This document shows positions 7,039 to 15,524 of a stretch of 36,846 nt of DNA, in pieces. The stretch comes from an uncultured Clostridia bacterium (GTDB taxonomy: Bacteria; Bacillota; Clostridia; Lachnospirales; Cellulosilyticaceae). The DNA lies in contig CAKZUB010000103.1 in assembly GCA_937921505.1 (NCBI GenBank), positions 1-36,846 on the forward strand. Direction: 5' to 3'. Each line of letters starts with the position of its first letter. The first letter of the stretch is position 1. The position numbers and the translations under genes are program-made. The notes beneath the pieces were generated by a model. It did not search any database and was not told the DNA's origin. It saw nothing but the letters and a program-made list of their open reading frames with translations.

Positions 7039-9825
7039 TTAAACTTGCATAAATTCTATCCAGTCAATCTGCATACCTGGTTTTATAAAATCAAGTTTTA
7101 ACTCATACAGCCCTTCTTCAAGCTCAATCTTAACAAGCTTTTGTTTGATCCATCTGCCATCTGTACCATTTGTTTGAATGGTTGTCATTAGTTGATCATT
7201 TAATGTAACGTGACAAGTTGTTTGTGCTAAGTTGGTTTCTGGGGACATAATCTTTACAATAATACGATATCTGCCAGGCTTTATCACTTTTATAACAGCA
7301 GGTGCCAGTAGAGTTGGAGTAATCTTTGAGTTTTGAGATATGTCCTGCACTTGTTCTGGCAAAAGAGATAGACTCGCTTTAAAATGATTTATAACTTCTA
7401 CAAACTCCTGTTTTCTAAAAAACACAGGTGTATTCATTAAGAAATTACAAATATTTATGGCACAACGTTGTAATTCTCCACGTTTTAAAGAACCTTTTTC
7501 TAATGATTCAATCGTATTATCATCTCCAGAATTGATCTCTGCTCCATAATTGTTGACAACCATATAGAGATCATTTTGTGCACGAACCATAAAATCAGTA
7601 TACTTAGTTGTTGCTGGACCTCCCATTACGACATCGTTCATCTTTGCCCACCAATCCGTCATAACAATGCCTTTAAAACCCCATTCCTTACGGAGGATAG
7701 TAGTGGTTAAATCATAGTTAGAGGCCGCCCAATGTCCATTGATTGGATTATACGACGTCATAACTGCATTTGCCCCACCTTGTTTAACTGCCATTTCAAA
7801 TCCTTTTAAATAAATTTCTCTAAGCGCACGCTCAGAAACGATAGCATCTACCATAACACGTGCCTTTTCTTGGTTATTACAGGCAAAATGTTTAAGTGTT
7901 GCATGAGAGCCACCTTTCATAATACCACGTGTTGCCCCCGCAGCAAAAACACCTGTAATCAGTGGATCTTCTGAAAAATATTCGAAGTTACGCCCATTCA
8001 TTGGACTACGTCTAATATTTAATCCTGGACCTAGTAACACATCTACCTGATTGCTTAATAGTTCTTGACCTTCCATTTCATAAAGTTCTTCTACGAGCTC
8101 TACATTCCAAGTTGCAGCAAGTGATGTTCCAATTGGAATTTGTGTTGCCTTAAGTCCGCTCTCCATACGAATACCAGAGGGTCCATCTGCTGTACAAGCA
8201 ATAGGAATACCATAGTTAAATAAACCATCGCTTATACCACCAAAAGCTGAAGCCGTTCCAGGTGTAACCCAAGGGCTGCTCATTCCTTCTCCTCTAACAA
8301 TAGCAGCAAGCTCCCCATCACTTAGCTGAGCAATAAAGGCTTCTATACTTACTTTTTGGTCGTATACATCTCTTAATTTATAGCCTAGATCACCAGTTTG
8401 CAAAATGTTTTCAGGAAGGTTTTTCAGGATACGTTCTGCTAAAGAAACCTTTTGTTTTGGCACCTCTTCATAAGTTATTTCATAAGTACCATCCTCTTTT
8501 TGAACACCTGGTTTTATTCTTATAAAATCCTCTATTGGCGCTAACGCTTCTTCTAACTGCGTCACTACCTCAAGTGTTTCTACTAAATAACTATCTTTTT
8601 CGCACACTCCTACTTTCACAACATTCTTGACACTATTTCCTACATAAAGATGATAAGCTCCTTCTTCTAATACATAACAAGATGGATGCCCTGTAACACC
8701 ACTATCATCATAGGATGCCATACTATTAACTGGGAAGCTTATTGTAAGACATTGCATTTCTCCTGGCCAAAGTGTTTTTGTTTTATCAAATGCTGCCAGA
8801 ACTTTTGCGGGCTTCCCAAGCTTTCCTTGTGGTGCCTCATAGTAGAGCTGAACGACTTCTTTACCCACAAAGCTTGTTCCAATATTTTTCACTGTAACTT
8901 CTAATTGAAAATACTGTTCTTCATCTTTTGTAACAACTTGTGCTGCCTGTGGTTCTATTTCAAAGTTTGTATAAGATAAACCATAGCCAAATTCAAACTG
9001 AACCTTTTCGGGACAAAAAGTTTCAAAATAACGATAACCTATATAAATATCTTCTTTGTAATAATTTTTAAATTCATCGCCATAATTACTTGTTGAGGGA
9101 TAATCATTCATAGCATAAGCAATGGTGTCGGTTAGTTTACCACTTGGTGTAACATCACCTGTTAATATATCAGAAGCTGCATTTCCACCTTCTATACCAC
9201 CTTGCCATACGTAAATGACACTCTGAATCGGATTTAAATAACTTTCATCATTCATCCAGTTCATATCAATAATATTAGATACATTCAAGACAACGACTAC
9301 CTGTTCAAAATACTTAGTGACTAATTTAAGCATTTCTTTTTCTTCTGAGGTTAATTGATAACTTCCGGCCTTATCTGCATTATCTTTATCTTCTCCTGCT
9401 GTCCGACCAATAACTACTATAGCCTTACTTGATCTATTTCTTGCATTTAATACCACTTCATCTGTTAAAGGCATTTCCTTTTGATGCCATGGCTCTGCCG
9501 CCCAGCCGCCTCCACCATTATCAAATGGATTTTGTTCAATCCATCTTTTATATAGAGCTGCTAAGTCTTCATTAACTACTATTCTTTTCTTATTACGAAG
9601 ACCTTCTAAAAGACTGATTGTGTATTCAACATTTACCGCACCACCCGAACCCGTTCCACTTCTATAATAATCAATTTGGGTTCTTCCAAAAACAGAAATA
9701 TTTTCTCCTTCTTGAATAGGAAGAATTTGTCCTTCATTTTTTAATAATACGCAACCTTCTGCTGCTGCTTTTCTGCTAAATTCAGTAAAACCTTTTAATG
9801 GAATCCCCATTTTCTGTGTGCTCAC
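7039..9825 (-). CDS. Circularly permuted GH3 beta-glucosidase with C-terminal carbohydrate-binding-like domain
   Basis: The 928-residue protein has GH3 domains in reversed order. The usual second domain (alpha/beta sandwich) comes first (about 15-300, SRKAAAEGCVLLKNEG). A fibronectin-III-like domain follows (about 300-400), then the catalytic TIM barrel (about 500-760) with ADGPSGIRM (Asp547), KHFACNNQE and the nucleophile Asp724 in IVMTDWW. The last 130 residues form a beta-rich module ending in QIDWIEF, resembling CBM6-type domains. No signal peptide is present, so it probably acts on imported oligosaccharides in the cytoplasm. The same permuted order is known in rumen glucosidases of Butyrivibrio and Ruminococcus. 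The GTG start at 9825 lies about 7 nt after GGAGGA; an upstream TTG overlaps that site. An AraC-type gene is divergent. Confidence 0.9.
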   Translation of the reverse strand: MSTQKMGIPLKGFTEFSRKAAAEGCVLLKNEGQILPIQEGENISVFGRTQIDYYRSGTGSGGAVNVEYTISLLEGLRNKKRIVVNEDLAALYKRWIEQNPFDNGGGGWAAEPWHQKEMPLTDEVVLNARNRSSKAIVVIGRTAGEDKDNADKAGSYQLTSEEKEMLKLVTKYFEQVVVVLNVSNIIDMNWMNDESYLNPIQSVIYVWQGGIEGGNAASDILTGDVTPSGKLTDTIAYAMNDYPSTSNYGDEFKNYYKEDIYIGYRYFETFCPEKVQFEFGYGLSYTNFEIEPQAAQVVTKDEEQYFQLEVTVKNIGTSFVGKEVVQLYYEAPQGKLGKPAKVLAAFDKTKTLWPGEMQCLTISFPVNSMASYDDSGVTGHPSCYVLEEGAYHLYVGNSVKNVVKVGVCEKDSYLVETLEVVTQLEEALAPIEDFIRIKPGVQKEDGTYEITYEEVPKQKVSLAERILKNLPENILQTGDLGYKLRDVYDQKVSIEAFIAQLSDGELAAIVRGEGMSSPWVTPGTASAFGGISDGLFNYGIPIACTADGPSGIRMESGLKATQIPIGTSLAATWNVELVEELYEMEGQELLSNQVDVLLGPGLNIRRSPMNGRNFEYFSEDPLITGVFAAGATRGIMKGGSHATLKHFACNNQEKARVMVDAIVSERALREIYLKGFEMAVKQGGANAVMTSYNPINGHWAASNYDLTTTILRKEWGFKGIVMTDWWAKMNDVVMGGPATTKYTDFMVRAQNDLYMVVNNYGAEINSGDDNTIESLEKGSLKRGELQRCAINICNFLMNTPVFFRKQEFVEVINHFKASLSLLPEQVQDISQNSKITPTLLAPAVIKVIKPGRYRIIVKIMSPETNLAQTTCHVTLNDQLMTTIQTNGTDGRWIKQKLVKIELEEGLYELKLDFIKPGMQIDWIEFMQV

Positions 9826-9874
9826 TTTGTATTCCTCCAATTTTCATGATAACATTATTATAGAGTATAGCCTA

Positions 9875-9889
9875 AGACTATGATATAAT
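9875..9889 (+). promoter_or_regulatory. Extended -10 promoter element for the AraC-type gene
   Basis: TGATATAAT (9881-9889) is a perfect extended -10 (TGn plus TATAAT), lying 47 bp before the ATG at 9936. No good -35 is visible, as is common for extended -10 promoters and for promoters needing an activator. The 110-bp region between the divergent glucosidase and regulator start codons must hold both promoters. Confidence 0.45.
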
Positions 9890-9935
9890 TCTTATATCCA
9901 AAAGTATAAATATTTTGTCATAAAGGGAGATAACG

Positions 9936-10859
9936 ATGAATTATCCAGAACAAAAAAAAGAAGTCATAAATGGGATTTCCTATAACTATTTATGCCACAT
10001 TCAGAACGTGATTAAAGCAGGTAATGTATACCCTGCTCATTATCATAGCTATATTGAAATATTATATGGCATTTCAGGCACCTATGAAGTGCTTTTAAAT
10101 GGAAAATGCCATCAATTTGCAGAAGGTGATTTAGTTTTAATCAATTCAAAAGAGGTTCATCAGGTTAATGCCTGCTCTCAAACGGCTGGCCAATATATTG
10201 TCCTTAGGTTTGAACCCGAAATTATTTATAATAGTATGTTTCATAACTATCTACAATTAAAATATGTACTTCCATTTCTTTTAGAAAGTTCAAAGCATCA
10301 AAAAGTAATCAAAAAAGCAACTATCGAACCTACCTTTATACCAGAACTTCTCTATGAAATCTTAAAAGAATATGAAATGGAACTTTATGGGTACGAGTTA
10401 GCTATAAAAAATCATATTGGTCGAATCTTTCTTTGGATTTTGCGCTATTTTCATCAAATTAACTCAAATTTTATGCACTCTCCACTTACAAATATTACAT
10501 TTATTAAGCGTCTACAGCCTTCATTTGATTATGTTTTAGAACATTTCGCTGACGAACTAAAAGCTACCGATATGGCAGCACTTTGTAATATGAGCTCCAG
10601 TTATTTTTCTAGAACTTTCAACCAACAAATGGGGATGAATTTTAATGAATATGTCAATTATATACGCATTACGGAAGCTGAGAAGCTACTCGTTTCAACC
10701 ACTATGAACATCACAGAGATTGCTAATACTACTGGCTTTAGCAGTACCAGTTACTTTATCAAACTTTTTAAAAATCACAAAAATATGTCTCCCAAACAAT
10801 TTCGAAAAGAATTTGTCCTCACACTTCAAGTCCCTTACTCGCCATCTGCATCTATGTAA
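9936..10859 (+). CDS. AraC-family regulator with cupin sensor domain
   Basis: The 307-residue protein has an N-terminal cupin (about 20-110; AHYHSYIEILYGISGTYEVLLNG, with histidines typical of the sugar-sensing pocket). A C-terminal pair of helix-turn-helix motifs follows (about 205-295): DMAALCNMSSSYFSRTF, then ITEIANTTGFSSTSYFIKLF, then the conserved SPKQFRKE. Such proteins usually activate sugar-use genes when the cupin binds a sugar. It is transcribed divergently from the GH3 glucosidase, so beta-glucoside or oligosaccharide sensing for that gene is the natural inference. The start follows AAAGGGAG. Its last 8 bp overlap the convergent diguanylate cyclase gene. Confidence 0.9.
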   Translation: MNYPEQKKEVINGISYNYLCHIQNVIKAGNVYPAHYHSYIEILYGISGTYEVLLNGKCHQFAEGDLVLINSKEVHQVNACSQTAGQYIVLRFEPEIIYNSMFHNYLQLKYVLPFLLESSKHQKVIKKATIEPTFIPELLYEILKEYEMELYGYELAIKNHIGRIFLWILRYFHQINSNFMHSPLTNITFIKRLQPSFDYVLEHFADELKATDMAALCNMSSSYFSRTFNQQMGMNFNEYVNYIRITEAEKLLVSTTMNITEIANTTGFSSTSYFIKLFKNHKNMSPKQFRKEFVLTLQVPYSPSASM

Positions 10860-11991
10860 GGACTGTTTCAGGACCTATAATTATGCCATCCTCGCATACA
10901 ACGATATTCTTCCCACACCCCTTCGCATCGTAAAGAAGTTTATCTGCTCTTTGTAGCAAGGATTCTCCATTTTCATTTTCTCTTAGTGTTACCAACCCAA
11001 AACTGCAAGTAATATTTTCTACTTCATCATATTTATTGTCTTGGATACAAATCCTCATCCGTTCCATTATTTCTATAGCTTGATGGATATCAGTATTAGG
11101 AAGAAGTATTACAAATTCCTCCCCTCCCCATCTGGCAAAAACATCTGTACTTTGAATTACATTTTTTACTGTTGCTACTACATTTTGTATAACCTTATCG
11201 CCAACAAGATGACCATAGACATCATTGACTCTTTTAAAATTGTCTATGTCAAACATACCGAGCGAAAGGGTATTCTCACCCCTCTTACAATCATCAACCC
11301 ATTGATTAAGCGCTTCATTAAATTTTGCTCTGTTATAAATGCCTGTTAAAGAGTCAGTTATAGATACTCTTAGAAGTTCCTTGCCGTCTATGAACTGTTT
11401 TCTCTTATAAAAGTTGGTTATGTAAGCGCCTATATTACAATAGCTAATTATAATGAAATTATAAGCAATACTTTTAAGCAATACAGAAACTTCCATACTC
11501 TCTATATGTTTGGCATAAAATATAAAAAAAGACAGGCTTAAAAAAGCCGATATAATTTGTGCATAGGTAAGCTTATTAGGCGTAATATAGATTGCTAAAG
11601 TCATAACCATTACACTTAAAAATGATAATAAAGTAAGGGGTTCATAATGTCCTATTATTATTAAAAAACCGATAACAGCGGAAATCTCATATGTCGCTAT
11701 CAAATACGTTAGGTGAATGTAATTATTAATTTTCTTTGCAACTAAATATACAACTATGGACACTATTAAAAATAGTGTCCTAATAGTTAATATAATCGTA
11801 AACGCAAAGTGATTCTTAATAACAAAGTAATCTGCTATGAGAAACATCATAAATATTACTCCAAATATAAGAGCAACAGGTCCGATGACTTTAGCATAGC
11901 GTTTCATATCATAATCAAAAAATTCTTTCTCACAATCCTTATCTACAAATTCACCAAAAAAGGATATATCATACGCCTTTACATCTTTCAT
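10852..11991 (-). CDS. Membrane diguanylate cyclase (GGDEF)
   Basis: The 379-residue protein has about six hydrophobic helices in residues 33-195, then a GGDEF domain (about 205-370). That domain contains DSLTGIYNRAKF, FDIDNFKRVNDVYGH and an intact active-site GGEEF (289-293). A degenerate allosteric I-site cannot be judged with confidence. It should convert two GTP to cyclic-di-GMP at the membrane in response to an unknown signal sensed by the helical part. It is the second intact cyclic-di-GMP enzyme of the window. The gene is convergent with the AraC-type gene, overlapping it by 8 bp. The ribosome binding site is weak (GGGGG about 10 nt upstream). Confidence 0.92.
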   Translation of the reverse strand: MKDVKAYDISFFGEFVDKDCEKEFFDYDMKRYAKVIGPVALIFGVIFMMFLIADYFVIKNHFAFTIILTIRTLFLIVSIVVYLVAKKINNYIHLTYLIATYEISAVIGFLIIIGHYEPLTLLSFLSVMVMTLAIYITPNKLTYAQIISAFLSLSFFIFYAKHIESMEVSVLLKSIAYNFIIISYCNIGAYITNFYKRKQFIDGKELLRVSITDSLTGIYNRAKFNEALNQWVDDCKRGENTLSLGMFDIDNFKRVNDVYGHLVGDKVIQNVVATVKNVIQSTDVFARWGGEEFVILLPNTDIHQAIEIMERMRICIQDNKYDEVENITCSFGLVTLRENENGESLLQRADKLLYDAKGCGKNIVVCEDGIIIGPETVLT

Positions 11992-12093
11992 TGATAAATG
12001 CCCCCAGTTTACTTATTGCCACTTTTTTCTACAATATATATAATACTTTATCACTATTATATAATCTTTTCAACCGTATAGCAGCTAAAAATA

Positions 12094-12107
12094 TATGGGT
12101 ACCCATA
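12094..12107. repeat. 14-bp perfect palindrome in the cyclase/antiporter intergenic region
   Basis: TATGGGTACCCATA reads the same on both strands. It lies downstream of the ClC gene and upstream of the cyclase gene on the minus strand, about 100 bp before the cyclase start codon. It could be an operator for the cyclase; nothing else supports a role. Confidence 0.3.
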
Positions 12108-12179
12108 GCATTCTCTAGGTTCTAGATAAATAGAAGCTACTTAAGTGCTAAATTAATAAAAAATACTTGTTGAACTATT

Positions 12180-13511
12180 CTATAGATTATTTTTAGATTT
12201 AGAATCTTTTTTCTTTTGTTCAATTGAAGTAAGACTTTCTCCTTCCGAGAGATTTAGTAACCTACTTTTAGGTTTATATATTTTTTGGGCAGCATAAATT
12301 CCATGATGTCCTGAAAAGATGTAACTGATTAGACAGGCCATAAAAAAATAGATGATACCTTTTCCTTCGAACGTTTCAATGCTAAAAATAAAGCAGGCTA
12401 TTGGTGCATTTGTAGCACCACAAAATACAGCTATCAGCCCTAAAGCCGCAAGAAATGATGTTGGTAAATTGACTAAGGCCGATAAAGTATTGCCTAATGT
12501 TGATCCTATAAAAAAAAGAGGAATTACTTCTCCCCCACGAAATCCTGTTCCCATTGTGATGGCAGTAAAAATAATCTTATTTAAAAATGCCCAAGGAGAA
12601 ATCTCTCCTTCAAAAGCTTGCTTAACTATGGGAAGACCACGGCCAAGGTAATCTCTTGAGCCTACCACGTAAGTTAATATAATAATTATTATTCCCCCAA
12701 CCATGGCCCTCATCATGAGATTTTTCAAATGCTTTTCTGAAAAGCTTTTTATGGCATGTCTTAGCTGACTATATAAGATACTTGCAAAACTAAAAATAAC
12801 CGATACAATAATAATCTTTATAATAGTCATTGCTGTTAAATCAGGGATGCTTTTTATAATATGATGCTCATGTTCAACACCCCAAGCGTCTGATACAAGA
12901 TGACCTACTAAACTAGATACAAAACAAGGAACAATAGCTTCATACTTCATTTTTCCCAAAGAAATGATCTCCATCCCAAAAATTGTTCCTGCTAAAGGCG
13001 TACCAAAAGCAGAACCAAAACCTCCACTTATACCACTTATAATTAAAATTCTTCTATCTATTTTATCTACCTTAAAGATCCGATTTACTGCTTCAGCTAT
13101 ACTTGTTCCCATCTGTATGGCGGCACCTTCTCTTCCTGTTGACCCTCCTAGCAGGTGCGTAATAAATGTAGATACAAATACGATAGGCCCCATTCTAAGA
13201 GGGATCTCCCCTTGACCATGATGAATATGCTCTAAGATAAGATCATTCCCTTTACGAGAGTTATTGCCATGATATTGGTACATATAGCCTATTATTATAC
13301 CTCCTAACGGAAGAAGAAATAGCGTAAACGGGTTTTCTTCTCGGACATCTGTAAGAAAATCATTGATATTTAGAAGTAAAGCTGATGTTGACCCTACTGC
13401 TATACCAACAACACTTCCCCAAAACACCCATTTAATAAGGGTTAAAAAAAATGTTAGATACTTAAATTTTTCATTTGGAGTAAAATCTATGTTTGTTTTT
13501 TGCTTTATCAT
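12180..13511 (-). CDS. ClC-family antiporter with fluoride-clade (CLC-F) motifs
   Basis: The 443-residue protein has the ClC fold (10 or more hydrophobic helices), with the gating glutamate Glu128 in STGREGAAIQMG and the Gly-rich GISGGFGSAFGTPLAG. The anion-site loops differ from chloride members. In place of GSGIP it has HGNNSRKGNDLI (81-92), and in place of GxFxP it has GFRGGEVIPLFF (323-334) with Glu328. A glutamate in GGEVTP and GREGT/V are features I recall for bacterial CLC-F fluoride/proton antiporters, so export of toxic fluoride is the best guess. GREGA is a small deviation. I found no fluoride (crcB) riboswitch upstream. It starts 41 bp after a DUF1657 gene, in the same direction, following AAGGAG. 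Confidence 0.8.
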   Translation of the reverse strand: MIKQKTNIDFTPNEKFKYLTFFLTLIKWVFWGSVVGIAVGSTSALLLNINDFLTDVREENPFTLFLLPLGGIIIGYMYQYHGNNSRKGNDLILEHIHHGQGEIPLRMGPIVFVSTFITHLLGGSTGREGAAIQMGTSIAEAVNRIFKVDKIDRRILIISGISGGFGSAFGTPLAGTIFGMEIISLGKMKYEAIVPCFVSSLVGHLVSDAWGVEHEHHIIKSIPDLTAMTIIKIIIVSVIFSFASILYSQLRHAIKSFSEKHLKNLMMRAMVGGIIIIILTYVVGSRDYLGRGLPIVKQAFEGEISPWAFLNKIIFTAITMGTGFRGGEVIPLFFIGSTLGNTLSALVNLPTSFLAALGLIAVFCGATNAPIACFIFSIETFEGKGIIYFFMACLISYIFSGHHGIYAAQKIYKPKSRLLNLSEGESLTSIEQKKKDSKSKNNL

Positions 13512-13552
13512 AAGTCTCCTTGCAGTTATAAAATAATTTGTCCTTAGGTATC

Positions 13553-13759
13553 TTATTTATTTTTAACTAAATCATTATTTTGCTTGAGATACTCTAGTCT
13601 ATTATTAATAAGCTGAATATGGCGATCTATATCCGATTTCATCGTATTAAACATCTGTTTTGCATCTTTTTGCTCTGTGGAATGTGCCATTAGGGCGTAA
13701 CTTCCTCTTGTAGCTTCACAATATGCTAATACCCTTTCTAAATCATTTTGAATGGTCAT
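13553..13759 (-). CDS. DUF1657 family protein (spore-former helical protein)
   Basis: The 68-residue protein matches the DUF1657 pattern I know: TIQNDLERVLAYCEATRGSY, then a second helix with AKQMFNTMKSDIDRH and a closing NRLEYLKQNND. It should form a helical hairpin. The family is confined to spore-forming Firmicutes and often occurs in SpoVA/DUF421-type spore membrane operons, so a spore role is plausible. Here it precedes a ClC antiporter instead. The ATG at 13759 follows GAGGTG by 6 nt. A GTG three codons upstream lies inside that site and is rejected. The region upstream shows no clear sigma-G promoter by eye. Confidence 0.85.
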   Translation of the reverse strand: MTIQNDLERVLAYCEATRGSYALMAHSTEQKDAKQMFNTMKSDIDRHIQLINNRLEYLKQNNDLVKNK

Positions 13760-13892
13760 CAAAATCACCTCACTTTCACAAAGATTAGCTTTACCAAACT
13801 ATACTAAAAAAATGTGGTATAAGTGTTTATTTCTGATAAATTTGTTAAATAATCTTTGCTATAGTAGAAGTCATATTTCTCTTCTCAATATA

Positions 13893-14783
13893 CTAATTAT
13901 TTTTAGTATAAATTGTTTTTAATCCTTCATAAAATAAATTAGCATTTAATATAACACCCTTGTGGTCTTCACCTTCAACAATGAAGCTTTTTATATCAGT
14001 AAACTGATTTTTGTAATGGGTTATATTTGTTTCCCATATCTCATCTTTGCTTCCTATTATTTGAAATATCGGGATATCAAGTTTAATATCAGGTGAAACT
14101 GCGCTATTGTTCTGATCAAGTGTAGATGCATTTTGCAGCATAAAGCTCTCTAGCATTTTATGATCTGTATGTTTAATTGCTTCGATAAAATGCTTTGTCA
14201 GTTCTTTATTATTTTTAAGATCATATACTTTCTCAAAATCTGGATACTCTGCAGAAAGCTTCCCTAGATTTTTCTTATAAAAGTATTTTGTAATCTTCTC
14301 TAGTAGATTGGTTCTATATAAAAAACCCTGAATTCCTTTAACAGCTTTTAACGAAGGTGATGAAGCCATCAAAATAACCTCATCTACCCTTGAATCCATA
14401 CCCGCAAGTTCAATAGCAATTGGGCCTCCATATGATATTCCAATGGCTGTTAATTTTTCATTAATATTTAAGACATCTAAAAGTGCTCTCATATCCATAG
14501 AGTGATCTCGAATTGCAAGCTTTTGAGTAAGAGGCGTACTAAAACCTTCTCCCCTTCGATCAGGTAGAATTACTCTTGCAAACAAACCTTGTTCAATCAG
14601 CCATTTAGCTGGTCTTAAGAGCATGGTATGGTTTCCTCCTGAACCGCCTCCATGGATAAAGACAGCAGTTTTTCCTTCCTTTGCTCCAGAAATAATACGC
14701 GTATATAATTTTATGCCGTTAGCGATTTCATAATGTTTTACTTGTTCCGTAATGCTAATGTTGTTAGATACTGTTAAGGCCAT
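13893..14783 (-). CDS. Alpha/beta-hydrolase fold protein
   Basis: The 296-residue protein has the oxyanion-hole segment FIHGGGSGG, the strand/turn LPDRRGEGFSTP, the nucleophile elbow GISYGG (Ser nucleophile), a candidate acid in GSKDEIW and a candidate catalytic His in GEDHKG. A variable lid (about 150-215) separates the core strands. No signal peptide is seen, so it acts in the cytoplasm on an unknown ester, lactone or similar bond. It starts 52 bp after the TetR gene in the same direction and is probably its co-transcribed target or partner. Its ribosome binding site is a run of G (GGGGGGG). Confidence 0.85.
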   Translation of the reverse strand: MALTVSNNISITEQVKHYEIANGIKLYTRIISGAKEGKTAVFIHGGGSGGNHTMLLRPAKWLIEQGLFARVILPDRRGEGFSTPLTQKLAIRDHSMDMRALLDVLNINEKLTAIGISYGGPIAIELAGMDSRVDEVILMASSPSLKAVKGIQGFLYRTNLLEKITKYFYKKNLGKLSAEYPDFEKVYDLKNNKELTKHFIEAIKHTDHKMLESFMLQNASTLDQNNSAVSPDIKLDIPIFQIIGSKDEIWETNITHYKNQFTDIKSFIVEGEDHKGVILNANLFYEGLKTIYTKNN

Positions 14784-14835
14784 AATTATCCCCCCCTTGT
14801 TTGTTTTAAAATACTTAATAAAATTGAGCTGTATT

Positions 14836-15435
14836 CTAACTCATACCATCTACAAGGAAATCGATGACTCGCATTAAAGCTGCTATTACCTCTTCGCTCT
14901 CACTATAGTCATAGTATTCTAGATTACTTATACTCATTACAGTTACATAAGCAGCCGCTTTACTATCCAAATCCTTATAGAATTCCCCCTTTTCAATATA
15001 ACTATCAATTACTCCCCTAAAAGCCTTAATTGATTTGGGCATTTCTATTTTTAGAATTTGTTTTTTAATATGTTGAGGGCACTCATTTAAAAATTCCCTT
15101 TTCAAATGGGGCATTTTGTCATTAGAAGACTCCAGTTTTTTAAGTGCGATGATATACTCCGTCATGTATTCTTTAAAATCAATATCTGGAATCTTTGTTT
15201 TAAGACTCTCAAACAGATCAATCTTTGTATCACCAAGCTCAGTGAACAAATAAATATATAAGTCATCTTTGTTTTCAAAATACTGATAGAAGCTCCCTTT
15301 TGGGATGCCTGCCTCCTTGACTATGCCATTAATAGTGACACTGCTGTAATGTAACTGTGCAAACTGGTCGATAGCCGCACAAATAATCTTTTGTCTCTTC
15401 TCCTGGGTCAGGTTGAAAAATGTATCTTTAGGCAT
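14836..15435 (-). CDS. TetR-family repressor of the hydrolase operon
   Basis: The 199-residue protein has a TetR helix-turn-helix (about 10-56): QKIICAAIDQFAQLHYSSVTINGIVKEAG, then PKGSFYQYFENKDDLY. The rest is a helical ligand-binding domain. The ATG at 15435 follows AAAGGTGA; the GTG three codons earlier overlaps this site. A long perfect palindrome that overlaps the -10 of its promoter lies 18 bp upstream, so it should repress itself and the downstream hydrolase. It is encoded directly after an ABC exporter pair, which it may also control. Confidence 0.9.
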   Translation of the reverse strand: MPKDTFFNLTQEKRQKIICAAIDQFAQLHYSSVTINGIVKEAGIPKGSFYQYFENKDDLYIYLFTELGDTKIDLFESLKTKIPDIDFKEYMTEYIIALKKLESSNDKMPHLKREFLNECPQHIKKQILKIEMPKSIKAFRGVIDSYIEKGEFYKDLDSKAAAYVTVMSISNLEYYDYSESEEVIAALMRVIDFLVDGMS

Positions 15436-15452
15436 ACTACTCACCTTTCTAT

Positions 15453-15492
15453 AAAATATGACCAGTAGTCATGTGACTACTGGTCATATTTT
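15453..15492. promoter_or_regulatory. 19-bp perfect inverted repeat, likely TetR operator
   Basis: AAAATATGACCAGTAGTCA (15453-15471) is repeated exactly as its reverse complement at 15474-15492, with a 2-bp spacer. Each half itself carries TGAC-5bp-GTCA, so it could bind two dimers. It overlaps the predicted -10 and start of transcription of the TetR/hydrolase genes. Its T-rich edges mean it might also end transcription of the ABC genes. Confidence 0.8.
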
Positions 15493-15516
15493 CTCATAGT
15501 ATCTATTTTATGTCAA
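15488..15516 (-). promoter_or_regulatory. Predicted promoter of tetR-hydrolase
   Basis: TTGACA (15511-15516 on the minus strand), a 17-bp spacer and GAAAAT (15488-15493) form the boxes. The -35 is perfect and the -10 matches 4 of 6 positions. The palindrome described at 15453-15492 covers the -10, so bound repressor would block RNA polymerase. Confidence 0.6.
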
Positions 15517-15524
15517 TAATATTT

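Noticed and set aside
11992..12179. Cyclic-di-GMP riboswitch near the two cyclic-di-GMP enzyme genes
   Set aside because: I looked for the conserved GEMM core in the upstream regions of the cyclase and dual-domain genes and did not see it. Only a plain palindrome is present.
13760..13892. Fluoride (crcB) riboswitch upstream of the ClC operon
   Set aside because: The paired GGCGAT/GCC core and the AACGC-like joining segment expected for this RNA are not visible.
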